From NCBI GenBank assembly GCA_905250125.1, contig CAJNOL010000246.1, positions 113,495 to 177,494 of the forward strand: 64,000 nucleotides of DNA. The letters are read 5' to 3'. The notes under the pieces were generated by a model. The model saw only the letters and a list, made by a program, of their open reading frames with translations, was not told the DNA's origin and ran no database searches. The DNA comes from Rotaria sordida. Lineage: Eukaryota > Rotifera > Eurotatoria > Philodinida > Philodinidae. Position 1 is the first letter of the stretch. Each line of letters begins with the position of its first letter. Of the stretch, positions 1-11,747 are shown piece after piece. Position numbers and translations under genes: made by a program.

Positions 1-10
1 TTCACTTGAA

Positions 11-1683
11 ATGGAATCAAATTTAAATATTAATAATAATAATAATAATAATATAAATTTTATTGAAGAAAATGAAGATTATCAAACTTTAAATATGATG
101 GATGCTCCTCCAATGATTTTTTCTTCAACTGATGAATATAATCGAAGAATTAATGAAATATCATCATCAACTATATTTCCATCAACAGCTTTCAATACAA
201 ATAGTATTAGTGAAATGAGTAATATAACATTTGATGATTGTATAAGTAACGAAGAAACAATAAATTTAATGAAAGATCAAGAAATTTCATCATCAAATAT
301 AGAAGATATAGAATCATCAACACCACCACCGATTGTTATTCGTAAAAAAATGCCAAATAATAATGTTACATATCAACAAAATATTACTGTACGTTATTTA
401 CAACCACCTACACCACCACCACATGGACCAATTATTATTCGTAAGGAAAAATTTTTTTTTGTTTTTTAAATCTTAGGAAATTATATTATTCACTTTATTT
501 CTTAGGTGAAATTTGTCCATCTTCATCAATACCAGAACCACCTCTTCAAGTATAATAATTCATAGAATTTTTCAATACAAATTCTTCTATTCTATTATTT
601 TAGATTCGACAACGACCACCACCTCCAGTCACACCACCACCATTAGTAATTAAGAAAAATTTATTTAACAAAAAAAAATAATAATAAATCTTATTATCTA
701 TGTATCTTTTTACAAAGATAATTAGAGAAAGACCTCCTACACCTCCACCTCGACTTTCTCCACAAGTAATTGAAAAATTATTACCACCACCACCTCGTCC
801 GCCACGTCGTATGATTGTCGAACGTTTTGCATCATGTCCACCTAAACCAGCTGATGTTATCATTGAACGTTGGTTACCTTATAAACGAAGTGATCGACGA
901 CAAGTTCTTTATCAACGTGCACCACAACATAATATGTATAAAAATTGTTTTCTTTAATTAATAATTAATCTAATTTCTTTGAATATTTTTAGACGACCAA
1001 AAGAACCAAATATACTTATTATACATGAACAACCACATGCACGTATTCAGCAAGAATTTATAAATGAAGGAGTTACTCGAGTCGATCCTCAAGTTTATCT
1101 TCAACGTTATGGTTCTGAACTTGATTCATGGCAGAAAAATTCCCATTTAACTAATTTAGTTAGTCAAGCAACTCATGTTTTACCTCCACCTAAACCAACA
1201 TTTTCAACAATTGATCCACACAGTCATCTTCAATCTCCGACTTCTTACGCACATGGATATCAATCTCCGACTTCTTACGCACATGGATATCAATCTCCGA
1301 CTTCTTACGCACATGGATATCAATCTCCTCCATCTACTGGTGCTACAAATATCCCGACTAAAATGAAATCAGCCACATCTACACCTTATTCAAAGTCATA
1401 TTCTGATGATTATGCACAATTTGATTCATCTTATCATTATTCTCCACAATCTTTTGATAGAGTACAAGAAGAAAACGTGAACAAAATGGTCCATGGAACA
1501 CATTTATGGGATGATCATTCTTATCCACCAAGTTCTCGTTCTCATCTTCCATCTTATCAATTTCCATCAACATCATCGCCTATTCCTTCGAAAACAATTC
1601 AAGTGAATTCTGAGACTGAACTTCAACATATTCTTTCTGATTTAACACATGGCCAGGTGTCATCATCACTTGGTTCATATTAA
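11..1683 (+). CDS. Proline-rich repeat protein of unknown function (5 exons)
   Basis: I do not recognise this gene. Exons read as 11-440, 506-549, 604-645, 718-935 and 993-1683, all with GT-AG introns and consistent phase, giving about 474 residues. The N-terminus is Asn/Ser-rich and acidic. The middle is a chain of proline blocks alternating with short hydrophobic-charged segments: PPTPPP, IIIRE, LIIRERPPTPPP, PQVIEKLLPPPP, MIVERF, VIIERWLPYK. The C-terminal exon is Ser/Tyr/Pro-rich and contains three identical 10-residue units. No signal peptide or membrane segment is visible. The VIIER/PPP alternation recalls repetitive cytoskeletal or SH3/WW-binding proteins, but that is only a resemblance. 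The frame is open to the window edge upstream of the ATG, so the start could lie further 5'. The gene is convergent with UFD1, with 142 nt between the stop codons. Confidence 0.72.
1231..1320 (+). repeat. Three identical in-frame 30-bp tandem units
   Basis: Three consecutive 30-nt units are identical at every base, and a partial fourth follows at 1321. Each encodes ten residues (reading QSPTSYAHGY) inside the last exon of the proline-rich gene. Lack of any synonymous difference points to recent expansion or homogenisation. Confidence 0.95.
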
Positions 1684-1825
1684 AACTTTTACAAAAAAAA
1701 AAAAAAAAAAGACAAGAACCGATGACAAATATGTTTGTTTTTTCATTTTATTTACATGTTACTTTCAAGAATAGAATAAGTTAAATATTTAAGATTTTAA
1801 AAACAGAGAAAAAAAAAGGAAATGT

Positions 1826-2921
1826 CTATTTCGGTCGTTGATTTCGAGGTTGTTTAAGTATTTGTCCTTCACCAGAAAATGGTTGAAATATATTTGTATT
1901 AGGTTTTTCAATTGTATTTGTTGTTTCATCATTAATTGAACGTAATGGTATACGTAAAAATTGTAATGTACCATATTCATAATCATAATTTGGTATTCCA
2001 CGTATTTGTTGAGTTTGTAAATTATTTTGTTGTTGTTGATCTTGTTGTTCTTGATCTTTTGATTTATTTTTACCATTTAAACGATTACCTTGTCCATGAA
2101 ATGGCATAAATGTTGATGGACTTTTATAACTAGTTGGTATTGGTGTATGAGAATCACCTGGTGTTATTGCCATTGAATTTGTTGTTTTTGGTGTTGTTGA
2201 TATATTTTGTGATGATGTTGGTATATATTTTGGTTCAACATAATCAATTGGTGGTGCAAAATCAACTTCCATATCACATTCAATAATTGATACAGCATCA
2301 GCTGGTCTTAATTCCAAAACACATAATTCATAATTACGATTAAGATAATTTATTGCAATAAGATCACCTTTTGTTAAACAATTAAAATTTCTTAATGCTG
2401 TTTCTAAAACAGCTTTTGGATTTGATATATCAAGAAAATCTTTTGATTGTGGTTGAAAACGTGCAAATGTTGCTGTTGGTAATGCAACAGATTCAACACT
2501 TACTTCATCACCTTCTTGTAATAATAAATGATGCATCATCCAATTTGGTAAATAACATGTTGTATTATCATTAGGTAAAAATTCTAATACACCACAATGT
2601 GTTATACGATCAAGTTTTTTATTTTTTAATTTAAATAACATTACATTATTCTATATGAAGATAAAGAAAAACATAAACATTTATTTATTTTCATTATTCA
2701 TCGAAATTATTTTTCTGTCTTACTTGTTCAATTAAATGTTCTAAAGCAGCTTGTGGAAGTAAAATTTTTCCACCATTTTCAACATTAAGACGATCACGAT
2801 CATGATCAGGTAAAAATGCAGCTGAATAACATTGATAAACAGCACGAAATGGACCACTACCACCACCACCCATACCTTGACCACCAGGAAAATTTTGTCG
2901 AAAAAATGGATTAAAAAACAT
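1826..2921 (-). CDS. UFD1: Ubiquitin recognition factor UFD1 (2 exons)
   Basis: Orthologue of UFD1, the partner of NPL4 that links ubiquitinated substrates to the p97/VCP ATPase in ER-associated degradation and chromatin extraction. Exon 1 is 2921-2724 and exon 2 is 2650-1826, about 340 residues in total, close to the usual 300-340. The UFD1 fold is recognisable throughout: an aromatic N-terminus, GGKILLPQAALEHL, then MLFKLKNKK, RITHCGVLEF, LPNWMMHHLLL, SKDFLDISNPKAVLETALRN, GDLIAINY and SIIECDMEVDFAPP. Two C-terminal SHP-type p97-binding boxes are visible, PFHGQGNRLNGK and PFSGEGQILK, as in animal UFD1. The start is the ATG giving MFFNPFF. A strong 3' splice-site-like sequence ending in AG at 2945-2944 lies 22 nt upstream of it, so a non-coding first exon or a spliced leader may be joined there. 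Identification is very secure. Confidence 0.97.
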
Positions 2922-3164
2922 GATGACGACAGTCGAAAACAATCTAAAACAAAAACATCTAATCTCAATACTAGAACCCGTTGGTTCGATCTGGGTCTGA
3001 AAATTTTCGACTCAACCGATTCCAATGAATGTTATCGATGAAAGTACGTCAATGCTTTAAGCATGTCATACATTTTCAAATATTGTTAAGTTTAAATTTT
3101 TATCATGATTTAAAATACGCAATTGATAATATCATAATATTTTTCTTTTTTGAACACAACATAG

Positions 3165-3600
3165 GTTTTCATCTGAATAGTAGAGCTCGATAAAACTAGA
3201 CGAAGCCTAAAAGGATTCGTTTCCATACACTGTCCTTCTTGGGTTATGACTGTTTTACTGAATTTTCGACCTGAAATTGTGCCCATCAATAAGTCTCATG
3301 ATCTTTAGAATGTTCTAAAAATTTCAGCCCAAAAGAATGTCATATGTTGCAGATATTGGCTATCCAAAAAAACGATCATGTGTCGCAAGGAAAGATCAGA
3401 AAAGCGAGTGTCTTCAACATTCGATATCTCAAAAGAACAGCATGCTTTTGAGCTGAAATTTTTAGGACATTCTAAGGATCAAGAGATAAAAATTCAGTAA
3501 AACGGTCATAACTCAACAAGCGCTGTATATGGGGATGAACCCTTTTAGGTTTCGTAGTCTCATCAAGCTCTACTAACTGGTGTAGATATGATTCAAAACG
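3165..3600. mobile_element. Foldback (long inverted repeat) element, MITE-like
   Basis: Two imperfect inverted arms at about 3170-3350 and 3425-3598 pair across a short centre. Matching blocks in opposite orientation include TAGAGCTCGAT with its complement near 3565, the segment around GTTTTACTGAATTTT with its complement near 3495, and AAAAATTTCAGCCCAAAAG with its complement near 3450. No coding capacity is present. A related arm sequence occurs in a CCDC40 intron at 22830-23065, so this is a dispersed family. Ends and target duplication are not resolved. Confidence 0.75.
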
Positions 3601-4945
3601 ACGCATTACACTTGGGGACCTTTCCTCGTTAGTCTGGGGTACGAAAGGTTGTAAATTAAAAGAAAAAAAAATCACAGAAATTAAGCCTACCGATTTTTCC
3701 TGGTATCAGTATAATAGCGAGTTTACGCATTCATGAAGTACATGTATGCAGTAAGTTCTCCAATAGATAAATCACTTTTGAGTCAAGACTATGTGCATTA
3801 TGTAGATTCAAATGAACTATGAATACTCTGAAAAGAGTTTGCGCTGTTAGTTTATTGCTACAGAGACACTACAATTTTATGGTGTTTTTTAAAAGAATGT
3901 AGAAACAACAAAACAAACTAATTTGCGACTTGCAACTTCATATAGAGACTAGCCTTAACAAAAATTGTTTTCTTTTGTTACTGTTTCAGATCTTATTGTG
4001 GCTCCTGTCCTGAAGTATAACTAAGGTGATAGCATGCCTTTTACATTACTCACATAAGCCAACAGCATTCACAAAAGTCTTTCTTGTGAAGGTTTGTCTC
4101 TATGCAAAAGTATTTTATCAACTGCACAACTTCTCTCGTTCGAGAAAAATCTAACGAAATTAAAACTGATGTCATTCTATGTATTTCTACATTTCAATTG
4201 TAGAAAATTCGAAGTTATATCCAGTAGATGAATAGATTGTAAATAAGGACACTATGTATTCTATGACTTTCTGCCCTTAAACGGACTCTCCTTTTTTTTG
4301 CTAAGCTATAAACCCATGTGATCACTCTATTCTCGCTTACACAACAAATACTAACAATATATATATATTCGTCATATTTTATAATGAATCAGAGAATCAA
4401 TTGTATGACGTGTCGAAATTTCTTTCATTAGTATTATCTTTAAAAAAAACAATATCCCTACGTATAGATCTCTTATTAATAATGAATAACCTCATGTTTA
4501 TCTAAACAACCGATATGTTATGTATTATTTTTTGTGTCATAAAATTTTAAATTAATGAAAAAACAAATTATTTATAAGAATAATATATATAATCAATTGT
4601 TTATGAATTATAATAATTTTTGACAATAAAAATGATGTCGCTAGTTTAAATAACTATTTATTTACCAATGAAATTTCAATGGAGCAAAGAAAAAACAAAA
4701 CAAATATTCTCAGTCATGAAATAAAAAAAAATTCTGTCTCATCAATACATCTACCAGAGGGAGCTAGAATAATATTTTATAATGATGAAAAATATTGTGT
4801 CCAAGAGGAGACGATTGTGGCTGCTTTAATCCCGTTTCCTAGGATATATGAATTGAACAATAGAGAATAAAAAAAAAATCAATCAATAATTTATTTATTG
4901 TCTTTTTTTTTTAATATTTTATTTATTTATTTCAAGATATTTTCA
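3601..4945. other. Spacer upstream of zinc-finger gene, no supported gene
   Basis: AT-rich sequence without a recognisable gene. A short open frame at 4679-4870 (63 codons) has no donor site that would join it convincingly to the zinc-finger gene, and no similarity I recognise. A pyrimidine-rich tract ending in AG at 4935-4936 sits just before the zinc-finger ATG. Confidence 0.5.
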
Positions 4946-7900
4946 ATGCAAAAAAATCAACATCTTGTACGGCCATGTGCTGTTTTTCTCGAACGTTTAA
5001 ATGATACATTTATACCTTCAAAACGTTATAAAGTCGATGCTGATATTATATATCGATCATCAAATGAACAAACATCTCATAATAATAATGATGAATTATC
5101 TGTTGATGTTCTTATGTTACCAAATAATAAAGTTAAAATTTCTTCATCATCAACATTTGAAGATTTACCTATAAATTCAACTAATCAAATAACAACAAAT
5201 GATGATATTAAACCAGTTGTACGTATACGTCCACATCAATCATCAATTGATTCAAATGAATATGATTCTTCTATAATAACAAAACGTCATAATTCAATAC
5301 GTCGTAATGAATCCTCATCATCAAATAAATATGATAATGATTTATATTTATTTAATAGTACATTTGATTCAGGTGATGAACTTGGTGTAGATTTAAATGA
5401 TGATGATTTAGCATCAATAAATCATGTATTAGATTTTGATGATGATGATATGTCAAATTTTGATGATGATAATCAAAATTTATCACCAACAACAAATAGT
5501 AATCATGGATCAATTAGTTATCATTCAACACAATTACCAGATTTAGTTATGGGTTCAATACGTTCTGAGAATGGTATTAAATCTGAACCATCATTTCAAT
5601 ATAGTGATTTATTTAATCGTAAAGGACGTACATTTGTTTGTGATGAACGTGGAAATCGTGTTGTATCAGTTAAACTTGAAAAAACATCAGCTAAACGTTT
5701 AATTGATGGTATTGAAAGAAATTTAGGACGTTTAATTTTAGAAGAATGTCGTCGTGGTGATTTACAAGCACATATTTTAAAAGTATGAACAAGAATTAGA
5801 TTTTTGTTTTTTTTTTGAAAAATAATATTTTGCTTTTAGGTTGTTTTTAAAGATGAACAAGAATTTTTTGATTTTAATCGTTCAGCTATTGTTTCAAAAC
5901 ATTCATTTAAACAATGTCCTGAAATGTATACGAGATTTCTTGAAAGTTTATTTGAATCACAAACATATACAAATGAAAGTGAACATGATCCACTTGGTTC
6001 TGATGTAAGTATTTCGTTTGAACTATGTTCTTTGGTTGTTCATACCAGTGACAGTTGATAATGAATGATGTTTGTTCATTTTTGGCTTTTTTGAAAGCAT
6101 TTCAGTATAGATCGTGAACACAATTTGAATATGGCCTTAGAAATGTTCTGTTGAATCGTTTTGTAGAGTGAATATTTTACGACGTAAAACGGTTGTCGAT
6201 TTTTCAAAAACCAGTATCGAACAAAATTTTAATCCTAACCCATTCGAAATACGTTCTAACGAGTCAAAAGTGTAGGAACATGTTGTCGAAAAACCTTTCG
6301 ATTGGCTATTATTTAGAGTACCATTGATTATCTATTCTATATTAGAACTTCAGCTTCCTATGTATTATTCTTATACTGATACAAGTAGTATCAAGATCAT
6401 AGATTTTCTTTTGTGTCGAATGAATTTCAGAAATATTTTTCCAGCAATATCACATATTATTATCTGATTCAGAGAAACAGAAAGTTATTAATCAACTTAT
6501 CGAATCACTATGAATATCATTTTACTTTTCATATATAATTCATTTATACATAGTATTGTCTTTTCATGCTATTGTTACCATGGGAAAAAAAAGCATGAAC
6601 AAGTTTTTTCAGTCTATTACGGCATGGATAAATGACACTACTACCAGCATCACTCTAATGACCATCAGTTGAAACGGATATGAAAGGCTATCCTTTTTGG
6701 TACACTTTATTTTTCTGCATATTAATCGGAGTTGGACACAGGACAAAGTTTTCTGTCCTGTTCTGATGCGAATATTGTTTGTTGAGAAGTGCACCGAGTA
6801 AAATCAATAGTTGGCTTAATTTATTGATGCAAGCATTATGTAAGAAAACAGTATGTACGGAAAAGTCACTTTTGATAACATTCCTTTCTTCCGCTACCAT
6901 CAGTGACTTGAAATGACCATTTTATCCACTTTGTTTCTGCGAAAGTTTTGAGATACATGGAAGTTACTGGTATATATTGTCATTGATTTGTATCATACAG
7001 CATATCCCTGGCACATTTTATTGCTGTTAGGAAAGAACAATGAACTGGAAGACAAGTTCGATTTTATTTTTTTAATTTGTTGCTAATGCTAATTACTACC
7101 TTAGTACGCGTTAACAACCATTTCAGTCTGAATATTTCAATTCTTTAATATTGATAATTAAACTCATAAGAATATTTCTGAGATTTTTAATTTCTTCAAA
7201 TGATAAGATTGTTTTATATGTGTTGTTTTTATTGTTTTTAGGAAGTTGATCAATTGAATCATACATATTGTTGTAAAGTTCATGAATGTGGTGAAACATT
7301 TACTTCAAGATCTGAAGCAATAAAACATGCGAAAAAACATGCAGGTATATTAACATCTAAACATTGATGTAATATTTAGAAAAATTTTATTTTTATTTTT
7401 ATTTATAGAACTAGATCCATTTGATTTTGTTTGTGATCATTGTGGAAAAAAATTTCTTGGCATTGCTAATATGAAACGACATCTCCGTGTTCATATGGGT
7501 AGTGAAGGAAAAGATTTTGCTTGTCCACTATGTCATTATCGTGGTTGTACAACTACACATGTTAAACGTCATATGGCACATAAACATTTAGAAAAGTAAA
7601 AAATAATATTGAAACAAAAAGAAATCACAAAATGAAGTTTGTTTTTTTTTTTTTATTTATTCAGATCTATTCCATGTCCATATTGTTCATTTATGGCTGC
7701 AACAAATGCTGATCTAAAAATCCATATGGCTCGTAGACATTGGGATATAGAAGGACTTGATATATTAAATAATTTACCTAAAACATATAAAAAAGAATGG
7801 AAATGTAATAAATGCGATACAGTTTTCCATGATTATTCTGTGAGAAAAGTTTCATTTATTTTTCTATCGAAAAAGACAAACAAAAAATTAATTCTTTTTT

Positions 7901-10900
7901 TTTTGAATTTAATAGGATTTTCAAAATCATATTTATAGTCATTCAAGTCAAACAAATAAATTTCAATGTAATTTATGTCCATATAATTGTAAAAGTTTTT
8001 CAAAGTTAAAAGTAAAAAATTTTTATTTTTACTTTTGTTTTTTTTTTGTTATGAAAGTAATTTTATTTTTAATTTTTAGCGTCATATGCTTTATCATCAA
8101 GGTCAACGTAATTATGAATGTCCGAAATGTAATAATAAATTTTATCAAATGGAACATCTTAAACGTCATTTAACATCAATACATAAATTAAATATACCAC
8201 AAATTGGTCGTGGAAATCGTTTATTTAGTTCGGATATGTTAAAACGGGTAATGACCAATGAATGATTAATAATGAAAAGAGCTTGTATTTGATACAGAAA
8301 AAAATGTTCTCAACTGTCCAATCGCTTTTCACTTGAGACTATTACCATTCGATCGGTCATGAGGAGTAGTAAAAAAGTCTGTTTTGGTTTAGTTTTTCGA
8401 TTTTCAATTGTTGACTTATAGGTGTTTTACTCGACAAATGAAGATTGGAAAATTAAACGAAAAACAATAGGACAATTGGGAATATCCCTTGCTGAACTAT
8501 GTTTTTCATAATTGTTCTAAACGTAACTGAATTCATAGAAATAGAAAGAAGACAATATATTGCTAAAATTTAGTAACTAAAACTATTAAAAGCAAATCTG
8601 TTTCTCGTTTCATCAGATTAATAGATTTATACAAACATCAAATTCATTTTTCACTACTTTCGGCAGCAAATAGTAACATTTTCGTAGTAAAGCAGGCTTT
8701 GAAAACGTTCTTGACATAACACTGAATTTTATATTACTAAATGTGAGACCCTGTATTGCTAATGACTTGAAGTAGTACTCAGTTGTTACAAATGAAGAAG
8801 AACTGTACTAGAAATTCGAGTTAGATAAACTAAAAGCTGCCAAAAATTTTTTTTTGTTTTCGGTAGCTAAGCTTAGATGCCTAAGAAACATTTTTAACAA
8901 AGTAAACAAATCCACAATGTAAATCGGTTTTTTTCTCCTTTGGATACTATTGCTTTAATATTATTCTGCTTTTGTAGTAAAGTAGATCAAAAACTCGTCT
9001 TTCGACAGTCGAAATGATGCTAATGATTTTCTTTAAGTGCAACTCTTTAATTGTCTTTTATCAGAATGACATAATAAGATTCGTTTTCCTCTATATTCTT
9101 AATCTCCCGGTGGAGATTTTATAAAGATTTTTGAGTCTATCTTAGATTCAAAACGTTCCGCTGCCTATATCTATAAAGTAACGCGTCTAGTTTATGATAA
9201 TTAACAGACAATATGCATGGTAACTCTTTATGATTTTCTTTGAAAATTTTTCAGCAAATGATTCTTCAAAAATTGAAAAATATTTTTCGTAAAATTTAAA
9301 ACTATCTGCCAGTTTTATACAATATTTGAAGCTTTTTCGAAACTAATATTTGAAAGAAAAGATCATAAAGAGTTTACATAAACACTGTCTGTTATTCGTC
9401 GTAAAATAGGCACGTTACAGACCAGAGATCGAAAACGAGTCGAGTCGAATGTTTTTTGACTCGTTTTGGCCTCTGTTACAGACGATTTACAGGGCGGCCC
9501 AAAAGTCACGCACCTGAAAAAAAAATTGAATATTTCTATTATGGCTAGAGCAAACTAGCTGATTTTTTTATCAATGCTAGAGGCATGTTTAAGCTTTATA
9601 TCCAGAAAGACATGCCTAGAGAAGTCCTTTGTTAAGTACCACTATTAATCGCAACAAAAAAATGTTACTTTTTTTTACAGATGAAAAAAACAACATACTT
9701 AACAAAGGATCTCTCTAGACATGTCTTTATGGATATAAATCTTGAACATGCCTCTAGCATTGATAAAAAAATCAGCTAGTTTGCTCGAGCCGTAATGGAG
9801 ATATCCATCTTTTTTTCGGTAAAGTGACTTTTGCGCCACCCATTACATTGTTTTTCTCCCATCTGTGAAAAATTAAAATTTTTTGGTTAAAGTCAATAGT
9901 GACACTTAAAAAAAGGGTTCACTCTCACCTTGTCTTTATAGATATGGAGTGTAAATATGCGTTTACTAGTGGTAAAAAGAACAACCAGTTTGCTAAAGCC
10001 GTTATGGAGATATTAAATTTCTTTTCGGGTGCGTGACTTTTGGGCCACCCTGTACTTTTAAAAGTTTAAATTACGAAAATATAGGATTGTATTCACTTCT
10101 TTCCATTGTGTTTCGAACAAACTTTGGAGAAAAAGTAATCAAATTTAAAAGATCGTCCGAAAAATTCTGTGCTCCAGATGGTTATAAATCCAGTTCCTCA
10201 ATGACTTCAGATTTACGCGAGAATTTTTTCTGTGGATAAAATATAGACATTGGCTATTGTTTGGACGCAAACCACCTATGCCGCTTTCAGAAGAGTTACT
10301 GATGGAATAATCATTGGAATAGAATATTGATATCTACGATATATCGATAAAATATGAACAGATCGATCAGGCAGCACTCTCGTTTGTTCATTCTCTAGTG
10401 GTTACAAGTAGGAGAACAACTTGACAAGAATTCTAGCTGAGGCCTTCCGTCAGCTTCGTATAGTTTTATTCGTGAATTATAGGCGCTGAAGAACTAATGG
10501 TTTAGTGGTTTTCTGGAAAATTCATAGTGATCATTTTGTGTTTTATCATCTCTTATCTATCAAGCTTTTGTGAATCTACTATTTGTTTATTGATAGAAAA
10601 GCATTTTATTTTAAAAAAATCCAACTTTTGTAATTTTGTAACTCATCTTTTGCCAAAGATGGAGCAACACGAAAAAAAAAATTGTTTTTCTTATCCATTA
10701 ATAGTTTATGAAGTTCAGTATAAAACATGTTTCCTCTATTTTCTTCAATTGTTTGGATTCAACAGGCTCTACCAAGGGGGAGTAAAAGGATAAAAAATAT
10801 CGTTTAAAAAATATTGTTCATTATTATCAATTCATGAGTTTATTATTAATATATTTATTTTCTTTAGCATTCGGATATGTCAAATATGCCACCACCACAT

Positions 10901-11747
10901 GGTACAGTTCCTCAATGTTATAAAGTCATATCGAAATGTGTATTCACATGTCAAAAATGTCCATTTTCAACAACGAAACTTTATCATCTTAATGAACATG
11001 TTAAAAGTGAACATTTACAATTAGATGATTCAGCACATGTTTGTACTTTTTGTTCATATATAACAGATAAGAAAACGAATCTTAAAGTAAAGAAAAAACA
11101 AAACGAAAAATTTATTTTAAAGAATTTTAATTCTAATATTTGTTTTTTTTTTCTAAGCGACATTTACATCATAATCATGCTGGTCAATCTAATACACCTG
11201 TACTTCTATCGAACGATGCTCTTTTATCAAATCCTAATACAAAGTATGATATTAAAATCAAAAAAAAAAAAAGATTATATTAATTGAAAAAAACAAAATA
11301 ATTTTATTTTTTCTTTAGATTTCAATGTGGACTTTGTCGTCGATATCAAAGTAATGTTGATGAATTTATTAAACATATTACAGAAAAACATCGTATGGAT
11401 GTATGTAGTAATATTTTAAATAAAATAATAATATGAAATACTGGATTTTATTTTTGTTTTAGGTTGTTATATTAGATTCAGCTAATAATGGAAATATTCA
11501 TCAACAGATAAAATCTCGTGGCCGAGCTGAAGTATGTTTTTTTTTGTTTTTAAACTTTTGTTTTAATTCATTTTTTGTATATTTCTAGTTAATCTGTGCA
11601 AGTAATAATTCCACACCATTTCGATTTGATGAATATGGTGGTCTTGTTACAGTTATGAAAAATCCAATAAATCAAAATGAAGTAACAATAAATAATTCGA
11701 ATAATTCAACAACTAATTCAACAACAGATTTTCTACTTCAGCAATAA
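4946..11747 (+). CDS. Ten-finger C2H2 zinc-finger protein (12 exons)
   Basis: Probable nuclear DNA-binding protein of about 781 residues. Exons: 4946-5782, 5840-6004, 7242-7344, 7409-7595, 7665-7839, 7916-8011, 8080-8247, 10868-11086, 11158-11243, 11319-11400, 11463-11531, 11589-11747; all phases agree. The first about 280 residues are acidic and disordered, followed by a conserved-looking KTSAKRLIDGIERNLGRLI segment. Then come ten C2H2 fingers, for example FVCDHCGKKF..RHLRVH, FACPLCHYRG..RHMAHKH, IPCPYCSFMA..HMARRH, FQCNLCPYN..RHMLYH and YECPKCNNKF..RHLTSIH. Finger 8 onward is separated by a linker. The tail has TPFRFDEYGGLVTV then Asn/Ser/Thr repeats. Finger spacing is reminiscent of HINFP-type proteins, but I cannot assign orthology. 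The start ATG at 4946 lies 9 nt after a plausible 3' splice site; coding sequence further upstream is not excluded. Two introns (6005-7241 and 8248-10867) are unusually long. Confidence 0.88.
6327..6535. repeat. Dispersed repeat copy A (intronic)
   Basis: This intronic segment shares a clearly related sequence with 14990-15425: both contain TATTATTCTTA followed by a GATA-AGTA stretch, ATCATAGAT, GAATGAATTT-AGAAATATTTTT, then after a break GATTCAGA, ATCAACT and AATCA-TATGAAT. The second copy carries roughly 230 extra bases in the middle. No coding capacity is seen. Confidence 0.6.
9490..10052. mobile_element. TA-flanked MITE with nested palindromic structure
   Basis: Non-autonomous element of 563 bp inside the 2.6-kb zinc-finger intron. 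The left end begins CAGGGCGGCCCAAAAGTCAC and the right end is its near-perfect inverse (GTGCGTGACTTTTGGGCCAC, then CCTG). A TA dinucleotide flanks each side (9488-9489, 10053-10054), as expected for Tc1/mariner-type insertion. Inside, 9541-9645 and 9685-9790 are inverted copies of each other. A degenerate inner right terminus (CTTTTGCGCCACCC near 9828) and a second diverged right half (about 9900-10020) give an L-R-R' layout. No transposase reading frame is present. Confidence 0.88.

Noticed and set aside
2975-3010. GGTTCGATC stretch considered as a tRNA T-arm
   Set aside because: No A-box or acceptor-stem pairing at the proper distance on either strand. I found no tRNA gene in the window.
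4679-4870. 63-codon open frame upstream of the zinc-finger gene
   Set aside because: No GT donor near its end joins it in frame to the exon after 4936, and no similarity is recognisable; it is kept only as a remark in the spacer.
6570-6592. GTTACCATGGGAAA, superficially X-box-like
   Set aside because: The right half-site does not fit RRNRAC, and it lies in an intron far from any start codon.
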